A DNA stretch of 64,000 nt from an uncultured Vibrio sp. (GCA_947504195.1 CANNGN010000007.1:124001-188000); one strand, 5' to 3'; positions 52,138 to 61,748 are shown, numbered from the stretch's first letter. Notes: generated by a model not told the origin, from the letters alone. A program made the numbers and translations.

Positions 52138-52394
52138 TTCTTTCGCTCGTATTATCAATTTTTGGTGTCATTGACCCATTCGGGTAAATACTGGTTGGTT
52201 ATCCGATTTCGTGGTAGCCGCGTATTGTACTGCTTTAAAAAGTCACTGACTAGTCAATCTCAACAATCAATTTAAACCAAGGTTATATAGCGAGAGAAGC
52301 CTTATTTTAAGTAGTGATATAATCGAAATAGATTCGCAATCTGATATGAAGATCGTACAATTAAAAATCAGAATACAAAATCAAATAGTTAGCG

Positions 52395-53555
52395 ATGATG
52401 ACGATGAAAAAAGTGGAACTAGCCGTAGTCGGTGGTGGAATGGTTGGTGCAGCAACCGCGTTGGGTTTAGCTCAGCAGGGTAGAGAGGTCGTGCTGATTG
52501 AACAAACGCCACCGTGTGCTTTTGACGCTGAGCAACCTATGGATCTTAGAGTGTCGGCAATATCGATGGCTTCGGTTGAGTTTCTGCAGCAGCTAGGAGT
52601 GTGGCCTGCGATTGAGAAGATGAGAATATGTCCGTATAAGGGCTTGGAAACGTGGGAACATGAAAATTGTAAGACATCGTTTTTCGCAGAAGAAATAGCA
52701 CTTGATCAATTGGGGTATATGGTAGAAAACCGCGTTATACAGCTAGGCTTGTGGCAACAGTTTTCACTTTATCCAAACCTAACCGTGTTGTGTCCAGATG
52801 AGATCAATTCGATCGAGTTTGCTGATAATTCCATTTTGCATCTGTCGTCTGGGGAAAAGGTTGCGACTGATTGGGTGGTTGGCGCTGATGGGGCCAATTC
52901 TAAAGTGCGCACATTTGCTAATATCGGAGTCACTGCGTGGGATTATCGTCATCACTGCATGTTGATTAATGTTAAGACTACGCTAGTGCAAGAAGACGTT
53001 ACTTGGCAGCAGTTTTTTCCTTCAGGACCGAGATCGTATTTACCAATGGGTGGACATCAAGCTTCATTGGTATGGTATGACTCACCACAACGTATTCGCC
53101 AGCTATCGGCAATGAACTCAGTTCAGTTAAAAGAAGAAATAGAAAGGCATTTTCCTAATCAATTAGGGGAGGTTGAAGTGAGCGATCATGGTTCATTCCC
53201 ATTGGTTCGTCGTCATGCGCAACGTTATGTTTCTAAACATTGTGTTCTTGTTGGTGATGCTGCACATACGATAAATCCATTGGCTGGCCAGGGCGTAAAT
53301 TTGGGATTTAAAGATGTCAGGGAGTTATTGAAACAAACCAGCGAAAGTTCGATGTTAACTGAGCAAATGTTTATGCAGTACCAGAAAAATAGAAAGATTG
53401 ATAATTTAGCGATGCAAAGTGGGATGGATGTTTTTTACAAACTGTTTAGCAATGACATCATGCCGTTGAAATTGATGCGTAATATTGCTCTGAAAACAGC
53501 CCAGCATGCAGGACCTTTAAAAAAGCGAGCGCTTCGCTATGCATTGGGTTACTAG
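52395..53555 (+). CDS. ubiF: 2-octaprenyl-3-methyl-6-methoxy-1,4-benzoquinol hydroxylase UbiF
   Basis: UbiF is a flavin monooxygenase that hydroxylates C6 of the ubiquinone ring. The 386-residue protein has the FAD-binding GGGMVGAATALGLAQQG (about residues 13-29), the second FAD motif VGADGANSKVR (about 162-172) and GDAAHTINPLAGQGVNLGFKD (about 290-310). ETWEHENCKTSF and LGYMVENRVIQ match E. coli UbiF, which also lies divergent from miaB. The start may be ATG 52395 or 52404; no strong Shine-Dalgarno decides. Confidence 0.92.
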   Translation: MMTMKKVELAVVGGGMVGAATALGLAQQGREVVLIEQTPPCAFDAEQPMDLRVSAISMASVEFLQQLGVWPAIEKMRICPYKGLETWEHENCKTSFFAEEIALDQLGYMVENRVIQLGLWQQFSLYPNLTVLCPDEINSIEFADNSILHLSSGEKVATDWVVGADGANSKVRTFANIGVTAWDYRHHCMLINVKTTLVQEDVTWQQFFPSGPRSYLPMGGHQASLVWYDSPQRIRQLSAMNSVQLKEEIERHFPNQLGEVEVSDHGSFPLVRRHAQRYVSKHCVLVGDAAHTINPLAGQGVNLGFKDVRELLKQTSESSMLTEQMFMQYQKNRKIDNLAMQSGMDVFYKLFSNDIMPLKLMRNIALKTAQHAGPLKKRALRYALGY

Positions 53556-53581
53556 GATCGTTGTTGGTTTCGTTGAATCAT

Positions 53582-53613
53582 AAAAAAACGCCGCTTAGCG
53601 GCGTTTTTTTAGA
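53582..53613. terminator. Bidirectional terminator ubiF / crr
   Basis: AAAAAAACGCCGC and GCGGCGTTTTTTT pair around TTA, with A/T tracts on both sides. It lies between convergent ubiF and crr. Confidence 0.93.
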
Positions 53614-53630
53614 CCTAACAAAATATGCGA

Positions 53631-54140
53631 TTATTTCGTTACACGTAAAACTGGCGTTTCTCCAACCACGGCCGCACCAGAAAGTTTATTCAACTCTTTG
53701 ATTTCATCCATGTTCGAGATAACGACAGGTGTTAAAGTCGATTTCGCATTTTCAAGTAGATAAGCCAAATCAAACTCAAGCACTGTATCGCCTGCTTTAA
53801 CGGATTGACCTTCTTCAGCGATACGAGTAAACCCTTCGCCTTTAAGTTCTACAGTATCAATACCGAAGTGGACAAAAAGCTCTACACCTTCATCTGATTC
53901 AATAGAAAATGCGTGGTTTGTTTCAAAAATCTTACCAATGGTACCATTAACTGGCGCGACAATTTTGTCGCCATTTGGTTTAATCGCAATACCATCACCA
54001 ACGATTTTCTCTGCGAAAACAACGTCTGGCACGTCTTCAATATTTACAATGTCACCTGAAAGAGGGGCGATTATTTCGATTGCTCCAACTTCTGTTCGGT
54101 CATCGGACACTAATTTTTTTAGTTTATCAAACAGACCCAT
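53631..54140 (-). CDS. crr: PTS glucose-specific IIA component (EIIA-Glc)
   Basis: EIIA-Glc passes phosphate from HPr to glucose-type permeases and regulates adenylate cyclase and inducer exclusion. The 169-residue protein has the active-site pair: His in [10 protein letters not shown] (His76) and His in [13 protein letters not shown] (about His91). The flanking [14 protein letters not shown] and amphipathic N-terminus ([11 protein letters not shown]) are conserved. It is the last gene of the ptsH-ptsI-crr operon. Confidence 0.97.
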   Translation of the reverse strand: MGLFDKLKKLVSDDRTEVGAIEIIAPLSGDIVNIEDVPDVVFAEKIVGDGIAIKPNGDKIVAPVNGTIGKIFETNHAFSIESDEGVELFVHFGIDTVELKGEGFTRIAEEGQSVKAGDTVLEFDLAYLLENAKSTLTPVVISNMDEIKELNKLSGAAVVGETPVLRVTK

Positions 54141-54175
54141 GTGCTGTGCTCCTAGGATTTAATCATTCAATTTTC

Positions 54176-54230
54176 GGTATAATATACCAAGCATAGACAT
54201 TAGACGACATATTTGTCATCTAATGTCTAT
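54176..54230 (-). repeat. Long stem-loop and adjacent palindrome between ptsI and crr
   Basis: Sequence 54193-54208 pairs with 54215-54230 over 16 bp with a 6-nt loop. The single non-Watson-Crick position is a G-U wobble only in the minus-strand (transcribed) RNA. The perfect palindrome GGTATAATATACC lies at 54176-54188. No U-tract follows, so this is not a standard terminator. Confidence 0.85.
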
Positions 54231-54243
54231 TAGAATGAAGCGA

Positions 54244-55968
54244 TTACTGAGTTTTTTCTGCGATAAATTTATCAACACAAGCTTGAATTTCTTCTGCCGT
54301 TGGTAAAGAAAGTGCTTCTTCCGCCATTGCTTTAACTTCTGCAAAGTTAGAGTTACGGATTGTTTTCTTAACGACAGGAATAGAAATACCACTCATAGAG
54401 AATTCATCTAAACCCATACCTAGTAATAAAAGAGTCGCTCTTTCATCGCCCGCAAGCTCACCACACATGCCTGTCCACTTGCCTTCAGCATGAGATGCAT
54501 CAATCACTTGCTTAATCACAGTTAATACAGCAGGAGATAGTGGGTTGTAAAGGTGTGAGATCATCTCGTTACCACGGTCAACCGCCAATGTATATTGGGT
54601 CAGGTCGTTAGTTCCGATTGAGAAGAACTCAACTTCTTTAGCAAGGTGATGGGCAATTGCAGCAGCTGCTGGAGTTTCAACCATCACACCGACTTCGATG
54701 TTTTTGTCGAAAGCATAGCCTTCTGATTGAAGCTCTACTTTGTACTCTTCAAGTGCAGCTTTTAGCTCACGAATTTCTTCAACTGAGATAATCATTGGGA
54801 ACATGATACGAAGTTTACCGTGCGCTGATGCACGCAGAATACCGCGTAATTGTGCACGAAGGATATCGCGACGATCTAAGCTGATGCGAATCGCACGCCA
54901 GCCAAGAAATGGGTTCATCTCTTGTGGAAGATCCATATACGGAAGGTCTTTATCTCCACCGATATCCATGGTACGAATAATCACGGATTCGCCATGCATT
55001 GATTCCGCAACTTCTTTATATGCTTCGTACTGCTCTTGCTCAGTTGGTAAAGCCGTTCGATCCATGAAAAGAAACTCAGTGCGGTATAGACCAACACCTT
55101 CACCACCGTTGCGTAAAATACCATCACAGTCTTTAACTGTACCAATATTTCCGCATACTTCGACACGATGTCCATCAAGCGTTTCTGCTGGTAGATCTTT
55201 TAGTTTTGCCAGTTCTGCTTTTTCTGCAAGAACATCTTCTTTAATTTTTTTCGCTTCTTCAATTTCAGCATCAGAAGGGTTAATGATGATTTTATTGTTG
55301 ATCGCGTCAACAACTAACATATCACCATGTTTTACCTTTTGAGTGATGTCATTAGTACCAACAATCGCTGGAAGTTCAAGAGAACGAGCCATGATTGAGG
55401 TGTGCGATGTACGACCACCAATGTCAGTAATAAAACCTAAAACGTAATTTAAATTGATTTGTGCGGTTTCTGACGGAGTTAAATCGTAAGCGACTAGAAT
55501 GACTTCTTCGTTAATGGCTGCAAGATTAACGATAGTAATACCAAGAGCATTTTTTACGAAACGAGCGCCGATATCACGAACATCAGTTGCTCGTTCTTTT
55601 AAGTACTCATCATCTAACGACTCAAGCGCAACAGCTTGTTCTTCGATAACAGTATGAATAGCGTTATCGGCATAAAGTTTGTCGTTCTTGATAAGAGCTA
55701 AGATTTCTTCTTCTAGCTCTTCATCTTCAAGCAACATTATGTGACCTTCAAAGATGGCTTCTTTTTCTTCACCGAAGGTTTCTAACGCTTTTTGCTTGAT
55801 GAGTTCAAGTTGCTCTTTTGATTTATTACGTGCGGTGTAGAAAGCTTCAACTTGCGCTTCTACTTGGTCATCGGAAATGGTGTTGGTGTTTAGGACAATT
55901 TCATCTTCTTGAAGTAGTAGTGCTTTACCGATAGCAATACCAGGAGATGCTAGGATACCTGAAATCAT
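54244..55968 (-). CDS. ptsI: PTS phosphoenolpyruvate-protein phosphotransferase (Enzyme I)
   Basis: Enzyme I takes phosphate from phosphoenolpyruvate and gives it to HPr. The 574-residue protein has an HPr-binding N-terminal domain, the active-site histidine in [13 protein letters not shown] (about His189), and a PEP-binding barrel with RTEFLFMDR (about 297-305), [16 protein letters not shown] (about 452-467) and MCGELAGD (about 501-508). These match E. coli PtsI closely. It sits between ptsH and crr. Confidence 0.98.
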   Translation of the reverse strand: MISGILASPGIAIGKALLLQEDEIVLNTNTISDDQVEAQVEAFYTARNKSKEQLELIKQKALETFGEEKEAIFEGHIMLLEDEELEEEILALIKNDKLYADNAIHTVIEEQAVALESLDDEYLKERATDVRDIGARFVKNALGITIVNLAAINEEVILVAYDLTPSETAQINLNYVLGFITDIGGRTSHTSIMARSLELPAIVGTNDITQKVKHGDMLVVDAINNKIIINPSDAEIEEAKKIKEDVLAEKAELAKLKDLPAETLDGHRVEVCGNIGTVKDCDGILRNGGEGVGLYRTEFLFMDRTALPTEQEQYEAYKEVAESMHGESVIIRTMDIGGDKDLPYMDLPQEMNPFLGWRAIRISLDRRDILRAQLRGILRASAHGKLRIMFPMIISVEEIRELKAALEEYKVELQSEGYAFDKNIEVGVMVETPAAAAIAHHLAKEVEFFSIGTNDLTQYTLAVDRGNEMISHLYNPLSPAVLTVIKQVIDASHAEGKWTGMCGELAGDERATLLLLGMGLDEFSMSGISIPVVKKTIRNSNFAEVKAMAEEALSLPTAEEIQACVDKFIAEKTQ

Positions 55969-56052
55969 AGCTTTACCTTAAACTGGTTAACATTAGACGG
56001 GATTGAAAATAGCTGCGAAATAAAAATGTGTTGGATAGACATGAGTAAATAC

Positions 56053-56085
56053 CAACAGAGCCGTTGCTTAATAACGGCTCTGTTG
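56053..56085 (-). repeat. Perfect 13-bp stem-loop between ptsH and ptsI
   Basis: CAACAGAGCCGTT (56053-56065) is the exact reverse complement of AACGGCTCTGTTG (56073-56085), with a 7-nt loop, starting 9 bp after the ptsH stop. On the transcribed strand it is followed by GGTATTTAC, not by a U-tract. Confidence 0.88.
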
Positions 56086-56094
56086 AAAGTATGA

Positions 56095-56352
56095 TTACTC
56101 TAGGTGATCCATTAGGGCAACTAGATGATCAACCGCTTGTTTTTCTTGAGCGCCAGTTGCAGAGATAGTTACTTCAGTTCCTTTAACTAGTCCAAGAGTT
56201 TGAAGTTTGAACAGGCTTTTAGCACTTGCACTTTTACCGTTTGAAGTAACAGTAATATCGGCATCGAAAGTTTTCGCTTCTTTAACGAATTGTGCAGCAG
56301 GTCGAGTGTGTAAACCGTTTTCAGCAGTGATTTTTACTTGCTTCTCGTACAT
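56095..56352 (-). CDS. ptsH: Phosphocarrier protein HPr
   Basis: HPr shuttles phosphate from Enzyme I to sugar-specific IIA proteins. The 85-residue protein has the phosphorylated His15 in [13 protein letters not shown], and the regulatory-site region [19 protein letters not shown] (about 37-55). It is first in ptsH-ptsI-crr, with the promoter region in the 236-bp gap up to cysK. I did not find a clear CRP site there. Confidence 0.98.
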   Translation of the reverse strand: MYEKQVKITAENGLHTRPAAQFVKEAKTFDADITVTSNGKSASAKSLFKLQTLGLVKGTEVTISATGAQEKQAVDHLVALMDHLE

Positions 56353-56586
56353 GTTGTATACCCCAATTTAATATATTATTTTAGTTTCGTTATAGAGGTC
56401 GTCGTAGCTTAACAATTTTCAACAATTAGCATGTGCTGTTTGCTGAGTCTTCGTTGCTGACAATCGACTCCTCTCTAATAAGTTAACATCAGTGATGATG
56501 ACAACTTCATAACTCTAGGTTTGATCTTTATTTTGAAGCTTAAAATAAAGTAAGCCCGATATTACCAAAGGTGGCGCTAGGATCAA

Positions 56587-56617
56587 CAAAAAAGCCCCTA
56601 TAAGGGGCTTTTTTATG
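56587..56617 (-). terminator. Terminator after cysK
   Basis: AAAAAAGCCCC and GGGGCTTTTTT form the stem around TATAA. T-tracts on both strands make it usable in either direction. It isolates cysK from the pts operon. Confidence 0.9.
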
Positions 56618-56640
56618 CGAAAATTTGATTTCACTACATA

Positions 56641-57609
56641 TTATTGTTGGTTCTCTTTTTCAGAGAATATACCTGCAAACAGTGCTGTACTTAGGTAACG
56701 TTCACCTGAACTAGGAAGAATAACAACGATAGTTTTATCAGCAAATTCAGGGAGTTCTGCAATTCTATTTGCTGCTACAACGGCTGCACCAGATGATATT
56801 CCAGCTAGAATACCTTCTTCTTTCATTAGTCGTTGTGTCATTTCGATCGCATCGTCAGATGATACGGCTTCAACGCGGTCAATCAGTGATAAATCTAAGT
56901 TTCCTGGAATAAAGCCCGCTCCAATCCCTTGAATCTTATGCGGTGCTGGTTTGATTTCTTCGCCTGCGATTGCTTGCGCGATCACTGGTGATTCCGTTGG
57001 TTCTACCGCTACTGATGTAATTGCTTTACCTTGAGTATTCTTAAGGTAGCGACTTGTACCACTAATGGTTCCGCCTGTTCCGACACCTGCAACTAGAACA
57101 TCTACTTCGCCATCAGTAGCATCCCAGATTTCAGGTCCCGTTGTTTTTTCGTGAATCTCTGGGTTTGCTGGGTTATTAAATTGTTGAAGCAGCAGGTACT
57201 TGCTTGGATCGCTTGCAACGATTTCTTCAGCTTTTGCAATTGCTCCTTTCATGCCTTTAGCAGCTTCTGTTAACTCTAGGTTTGCTCCTAATGCTTTAAG
57301 AAGTTTACGACGCTCCAAGCTCATTGACTCAGGCATGGTTAACGTTAATTTGTAACCACGAGCTGCAGCAACGAAAGCAAGTGCAATACCGGTGTTTCCA
57401 CTGGTTGGTTCAACAAGTTCAATACCTGCTTTTAGTTTGCCAGATTTTTCAGCATCCCAAATCAAATTTGCACCGATACGACATTTTACGCTGAAGCTAG
57501 GGTTACGAGCTTCAACTTTAGCCAATACATTGCCTTTACTAACTTTGTTAAGACGAACAAGAGGAGTGTTACCAATTGCAAGTGAGTTATCTTCGTAGAT
57601 TTTGCTCAT
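56641..57609 (-). CDS. cysK: Cysteine synthase A (O-acetylserine sulfhydrylase)
   Basis: CysK makes cysteine from O-acetylserine and sulfide with pyridoxal phosphate. The 322-residue protein has the PLP lysine in [19 protein letters not shown] (about Lys42), the substrate loop [11 protein letters not shown] (about 67-77) and the phosphate-binding [16 protein letters not shown] (about 175-190). SSGAAVVAA lies near 270. The cysZ sulfate-uptake gene is 162 bp upstream, so sulfate entry and assimilation genes are neighbours. Confidence 0.97.
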   Translation of the reverse strand: MSKIYEDNSLAIGNTPLVRLNKVSKGNVLAKVEARNPSFSVKCRIGANLIWDAEKSGKLKAGIELVEPTSGNTGIALAFVAAARGYKLTLTMPESMSLERRKLLKALGANLELTEAAKGMKGAIAKAEEIVASDPSKYLLLQQFNNPANPEIHEKTTGPEIWDATDGEVDVLVAGVGTGGTISGTSRYLKNTQGKAITSVAVEPTESPVIAQAIAGEEIKPAPHKIQGIGAGFIPGNLDLSLIDRVEAVSSDDAIEMTQRLMKEEGILAGISSGAAVVAANRIAELPEFADKTIVVILPSSGERYLSTALFAGIFSEKENQQ

Positions 57610-57735
57610 AGTTAATATATCCTTGAATTCACGTTTGGGCGTTTCAAACGATGGAAACGTCGTTGTTTGTTAATGTTAATTAAGAATAGAACGTCAGATT
57701 GAAACGGAAAAGGATTAAAAAGTTATAACATATAG

Positions 57736-57764
57736 GGAGTAACGATAGTGGTTATCGTTACTCC
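57736..57764 (-). repeat. Perfect 12-bp stem-loop just after cysZ
   Basis: GGAGTAACGATA (57736-57747) and TATCGTTACTCC (57753-57764) are exact complements with a 5-nt loop, 7 bp beyond the cysZ stop. The minus-strand tail is CTATATGTT, which is weak for a rho-independent terminator. Confidence 0.8.
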
Positions 57765-57771
57765 AATATAA

Positions 57772-58515
57772 TTATCGCAGTGATGCTTGGCGAAATTCTG
57801 TTACCCACATAGCCGTTGCTCCACAGACAGCGATTGGAAGAACGAACATATTTACAACAGGGACGGTTGTAAATAGGGTAACCATAACCCCAAACCCATA
57901 AGCACAGCCTTTTTTCTGCTTTAGTTGGTCTCTCATTGTGATGAAGTCGACCTTATTATTGTCAAAAGGGTAGTCACAATATTGGATAGCAAACATCCAC
58001 GAGGTAAAAATAAACCATGCAAATGGCCCAACAGTTTGTCCGATTACTGGAATGAATAGGAGTATAAATAGCCCAATCATTTTGGGGATCGTATAAACCA
58101 GTTTTCGCCATTCACGTGCCAAAATTCGAGGGATATCTTTAAAAAAAGCCGTAAGACTTTCTTGTTTAGGTTCGATTCCAAGTAACTTTTGTTCTACTTT
58201 TTCAGCAAGTAGACCACTAAACGGTGCCGCAATAATATTTGCTAGAGTGCTGAAGTAGTACATGAATATAACAACGATAACCAAAGAAATTAGCGGCCAT
58301 AATACATAGCTTAACCATGAAAGCATGTCAGGCAACAGACCTATAACACCATCGATCCACCCTCCCATTTGATTAAACAGAAAGGCGAGTGCGCCACCAA
58401 TTAAAATAAAATTTATTAACAAGGGAAACATAACGTATCGACGAAGCCCCGGAGCCATTGCAAGCTTGGCTCCGTAGAAGAAGTAGCCAAAACCGGAGTG
58501 TTTTTCTAAAGTCAT
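57772..58515 (-). CDS. cysZ: Sulfate transporter CysZ
   Basis: CysZ is an inner-membrane sulfate importer needed for cysteine synthesis at low sulfate. The 247-residue protein has the family start SGFGYFFYGAKLAMAPGLRRYVMFPLL and about four membrane helices. ANIIAAPFSGLLAEKVEQ (about 88-105) and WMFAIQYCDYPFDNN (about 173-187) are the conserved EI24/CysZ blocks. It lies between zipA (divergent) and cysK, as in E. coli. Confidence 0.96.
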   Translation of the reverse strand: MTLEKHSGFGYFFYGAKLAMAPGLRRYVMFPLLINFILIGGALAFLFNQMGGWIDGVIGLLPDMLSWLSYVLWPLISLVIVVIFMYYFSTLANIIAAPFSGLLAEKVEQKLLGIEPKQESLTAFFKDIPRILAREWRKLVYTIPKMIGLFILLFIPVIGQTVGPFAWFIFTSWMFAIQYCDYPFDNNKVDFITMRDQLKQKKGCAYGFGVMVTLFTTVPVVNMFVLPIAVCGATAMWVTEFRQASLR

Positions 58516-58751
58516 GGTAGATTCCTATTTTTTAATACGTAGTTAGGACTAAATTTCCAGTATTCTAACCTAGCTAATTAGAATAATTGTGAAAAAAATT
58601 CCTGTTAATTCATAACTTCTCACAATATCCTATTCAAAATCGCCTTTAAAGTTTGTTAAAGTGACCAGATAAGAAAAACTGAGCTATGATAACTAAGCGA
58701 CACTATGTTAATAGTGGTCGATCTAAGAATTCGAGTAACTGAGAGTTTATA

Positions 58752-59636
58752 ATGCAAGAATTGCGATTCGTACTCATAATTGTAGGTGCACTGGCTATAG
58801 CTGCGCTATTGTTTCATGGTCTTTGGACTAGCCGAAAAGATGGAAAGTCAAAATTTGGCAATAAACCTCTAGGTAAGATAGAAAGTGATGATGAGCCGAC
58901 TTCACCGCCACCCCGTTCTTTTTTTAATACCAAGAAAGATGATGTAGAAGAGAAAAAATCACGTAAAGAACCAGCATTTACGTTTGATGTCCCTGCATCA
59001 CCCGATGCTGATGATTCATTTACTTCTCGTGAAATTGACCCTTTGATCGATAGTTATGAAAATCATGACGACTTCGCCGATATGTCATCTGAAGAAGCCG
59101 AGGCTCGTTTCCAAGAAGCGCTTGCTCAACAGCCTGAACTCACTGAACCTGAAGTCGAAGCACAAACTCCAATTAGTACACCAGAAGTACCCGCTGAACC
59201 TGAGCCTGAAGAAGACCCTTTTGAAGTGTTAGTTCTCAATGTTCATTGTGCAACCAGTGAACCGTTTGTCGGCACTAAACTGTTCGATAGCATGAAGCAA
59301 AATGGATTGCTCTACGGTGAAATGGATATTTTCCACCGTCACGCCGATTTATCGGGTACAGGAAAGATATTGTTTAGTGTCGCAAACATGATGCAGCCAG
59401 GAACATTGAAGCATGATGATCCTAATGAATTTACTACTAAAGGTATTTCATTCTTTATGACGCTCCCTTGTTTTGGTGATTCGGAGCAAAACTTCAAAGT
59501 GATGTTGCGTACTGCTCAGCAAATTGCGGATGACATGGGAGGCAATGTTTTAGATGAACGTCGTAATCTAATGACACCAGACCGCCTTGCTCAATACCGA
59601 CAACAAATCAAAGAGTTTAAAGCCAAGAATGGTTAG
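58752..59636 (+). CDS. zipA: Cell division protein ZipA
   Basis: ZipA anchors FtsZ polymers to the inner membrane at the septum. The 294-residue protein has the usual three parts. An N-terminal membrane helix (about 3-23) precedes a long charged, proline-rich linker (about 30-155, many Glu and Pro). The C-terminal FtsZ-binding domain (about 156-285) contains [38 protein letters not shown] and [13 protein letters not shown]. It ends at a strong terminator before the ligase-like gene. Confidence 0.96.
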   Translation: MQELRFVLIIVGALAIAALLFHGLWTSRKDGKSKFGNKPLGKIESDDEPTSPPPRSFFNTKKDDVEEKKSRKEPAFTFDVPASPDADDSFTSREIDPLIDSYENHDDFADMSSEEAEARFQEALAQQPELTEPEVEAQTPISTPEVPAEPEPEEDPFEVLVLNVHCATSEPFVGTKLFDSMKQNGLLYGEMDIFHRHADLSGTGKILFSVANMMQPGTLKHDDPNEFTTKGISFFMTLPCFGDSEQNFKVMLRTAQQIADDMGGNVLDERRNLMTPDRLAQYRQQIKEFKAKNG

Positions 59637-59650
59637 AAGTGGTAAAATGA

Positions 59651-59678
59651 GAGGCTCCTTTGGGGGCCTTTTTTTTGT
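59651..59678 (+). terminator. Terminator after zipA
   Basis: GAGGCTCC and GGGGGCCT pair around a TTT loop with one or two G-U pairs, followed by eight Ts. It makes zipA and the ligase-like gene separate transcription units. Confidence 0.88.
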
Positions 59679-59772
59679 CGTGGGTAAACGTTATTTAGCG
59701 GCAAATTGAAACAATAGCGCAATGATAAATGCCGTACCTCGGCTTTTAAAATCATAAAATACATAAATTGAA

Positions 59773-61728
59773 ATGGTAAATATAATGTCTGAATTTGAGT
59801 TTAATGACGCACAGATTTCCTTTATAGAACAGTTAGGAGTAGATGTTGAATTAACAAAACTTGAAGCTGCAATCAGAAGTAATGATGTTGAGAACTTAAG
59901 TAATAGTGAGCTTTTGACTTTATTAGAAGTGACGAACGCATTTTATCGTTCAGGAAGCCCAATCTTGAGTGATTCGAATTACGATCAGGCCAGTCGTTTA
60001 TTTGCGAAAAATAATCCCAACCATCCATTTGTGCTCTCTGTTGAGCCTGAGTCAGTCAATGTTGGAAAGACCGTTGCATTGCCGCAAAAGATGCTTTCAA
60101 CGGATAAAGCGTATTCAAAGGGCGAAATTCAAAAATGGCTGGATCGAATTTTAAAATCGGCCGAATTATTATCTATTGAGAGTGACACTATTCAGGTTCG
60201 AGTAACCCCAAAGCTAGATGGGTACGCGGCATATGATGATGGAGAAAAGCTCTACACGCGAGGCGATGGTGTTAAAGGGCAAGACGTAACTCGTGCATTT
60301 GAGCGAGGTCTACAAGTTGCAAATCACGGGCAACGAGGGCTAGGCGCCGGTGAAATCGTTATCAATAAAGATTATTTCGAACATCAGCTGAGTGACCATT
60401 TCGAAAATTCGCGCAACATTCAAGCCGCTATTATTGCAGAGAAAAATGTCGATGAACGAGTCTTAAAAGCGATAACCGACGGTGCTTGTGTCTTCTATCC
60501 ATTTTCATTAATCGATAATTGGACTGGGCATTACCAAACTTTGCTTGATGATTTCGACGTCATTGTCGAACAGATTTGGAATGCGGTTTCTTTTGACGTT
60601 GATGGCGTTATTTTAGAAGTCACTGACGAGCGTATCAAAGAGAATATGGGGGCGACTCGCAAGTTTCATCGCTGGCAGATTGCTTTTAAAATCAATGAAG
60701 AATCAGCTCAAGTTGAAGTGATAAACGTGATACCACAAACATCTCGGACTGGACGAGTGTCTCCCGTTGCTGAATTGGTGCCGACTAAAATCAGTGGTGC
60801 AACCATCAGTCGGGTTACGGTTCACCATTATAATATGGTGAAAACCAATGGTGTTGGTCCTGGGGCAATGGTACAAATTGTACGAAGTGGCCTAGTGATA
60901 CCGAAGATTGAAAAGGTGATTAAAAGCGTTGAGCCACAACTTCCTGACGCATGTCCAAGTTGCCATTCATCTTTGTTGTGGGAATCGGACCATTTAATTT
61001 GTCCAAATAAGAGTGACTGTCCCGCACAGACTGAGAATACTCTGATACATTTCTTTAAAACCTTAGCAAATAATGATGGCTTTGGGCCAAAAGTGATTGA
61101 AAAACTGAGCCAATTTGGCGTTAGGCATATTCATGAGATTTATGACTTAACGGTAGAGCAATTCTCGGAGTTCGGCTTTGGTGATAAAACGTCACAAAAT
61201 CTTTACGATCAGCTTATTGCAAGTCGAGAAATTGAAGTTGAAGATTGGCGTTTTCTATCGGCTTTTGGAGTGAGTCGTTTAGGTGGCGGAAATTGTGAAA
61301 AATTGCTTCAAGTCTATTCAATCACTGAGTTATTTGATGTTTCCGCTGAGGCCATCGTCGAAATTGATGGTTTTGCCTTGCTCAGCGCTGAAGCGATTGT
61401 TGCAGGGCTTGCGAATATTAGAGATGAGTTTTTCAAGGTCTATGAGCTTGGATTCACCCTCAGTGTGACGGCGAAACAGGCTGACAGTGATACTGCTTCT
61501 CCAATCGCGGGCAAAATGATCGTGTTTACGGGTTCAATGCAGCAGGGCTCTCGTGGTGATATGGAAAAACAAGCGAAGTTGCTTGGCGCTAAAGTTGGGA
61601 AATCGGTTACTGGAAAAACCAACTATTTAGTCACCGGTGCAAAAGTGGGTGAAACCAAGATCAACGCGGCGCAAGCAAAAGGTGTTGAGGTGTTGACGGA
61701 ACAAGCTTATCTAAACCTAATTGGTTAG
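59773..61728 (+). CDS. Divergent NAD-dependent DNA ligase (LigA-like)
   Basis: This 651-residue protein has the whole LigA layout in order. Domain Ia includes SPILSDSNYD (62-71). The adenylation domain has KLDG with nucleophile Lys147, TRGDG (162-166), motif III Glu194 in GAGEIVI and motif V Lys306 in AFKIN. An OB domain follows (SRTGRVSPVAEL), a Cys4 zinc finger (Cys394, 397, 410, 416), helix-hairpin-helix repeats (about 425-545) and a BRCT domain (about 575-651). Several otherwise invariant residues differ: the YH of domain Ia is FY, the Glu before KLDG is Thr, and the motif IV DGVVxKV is DGVILEV, so the lysine is Glu282. It sits where vibrios normally carry ligA. The start may be ATG 59773 or 59785; neither has a good ribosome site. 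Ligase activity is likely but not assured. Confidence 0.8.
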   Translation: MVNIMSEFEFNDAQISFIEQLGVDVELTKLEAAIRSNDVENLSNSELLTLLEVTNAFYRSGSPILSDSNYDQASRLFAKNNPNHPFVLSVEPESVNVGKTVALPQKMLSTDKAYSKGEIQKWLDRILKSAELLSIESDTIQVRVTPKLDGYAAYDDGEKLYTRGDGVKGQDVTRAFERGLQVANHGQRGLGAGEIVINKDYFEHQLSDHFENSRNIQAAIIAEKNVDERVLKAITDGACVFYPFSLIDNWTGHYQTLLDDFDVIVEQIWNAVSFDVDGVILEVTDERIKENMGATRKFHRWQIAFKINEESAQVEVINVIPQTSRTGRVSPVAELVPTKISGATISRVTVHHYNMVKTNGVGPGAMVQIVRSGLVIPKIEKVIKSVEPQLPDACPSCHSSLLWESDHLICPNKSDCPAQTENTLIHFFKTLANNDGFGPKVIEKLSQFGVRHIHEIYDLTVEQFSEFGFGDKTSQNLYDQLIASREIEVEDWRFLSAFGVSRLGGGNCEKLLQVYSITELFDVSAEAIVEIDGFALLSAEAIVAGLANIRDEFFKVYELGFTLSVTAKQADSDTASPIAGKMIVFTGSMQQGSRGDMEKQAKLLGAKVGKSVTGKTNYLVTGAKVGETKINAAQAKGVEVLTEQAYLNLIG

Positions 61729-61748
61729 AAATACATCGAGGAAAAATC

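Noticed and set aside
53582..53613. Repeated extragenic palindrome family based on the GCCGC stems near several genes
   Set aside because: Each such stem has a U-tract and lies at a gene end, so they are ordinary terminators without shared flanking sequence.
56353..56586. CRP site in the ptsH promoter region
   Set aside because: CRP control is known for E. coli pts, but I could not find a convincing TGTGA-N6-TCACA match here.
58752..61728. zipA and the ligase-like gene as one operon
   Set aside because: A stem with eight Ts at 59651-59678 and a further 90 bp of leader argue for separate units.
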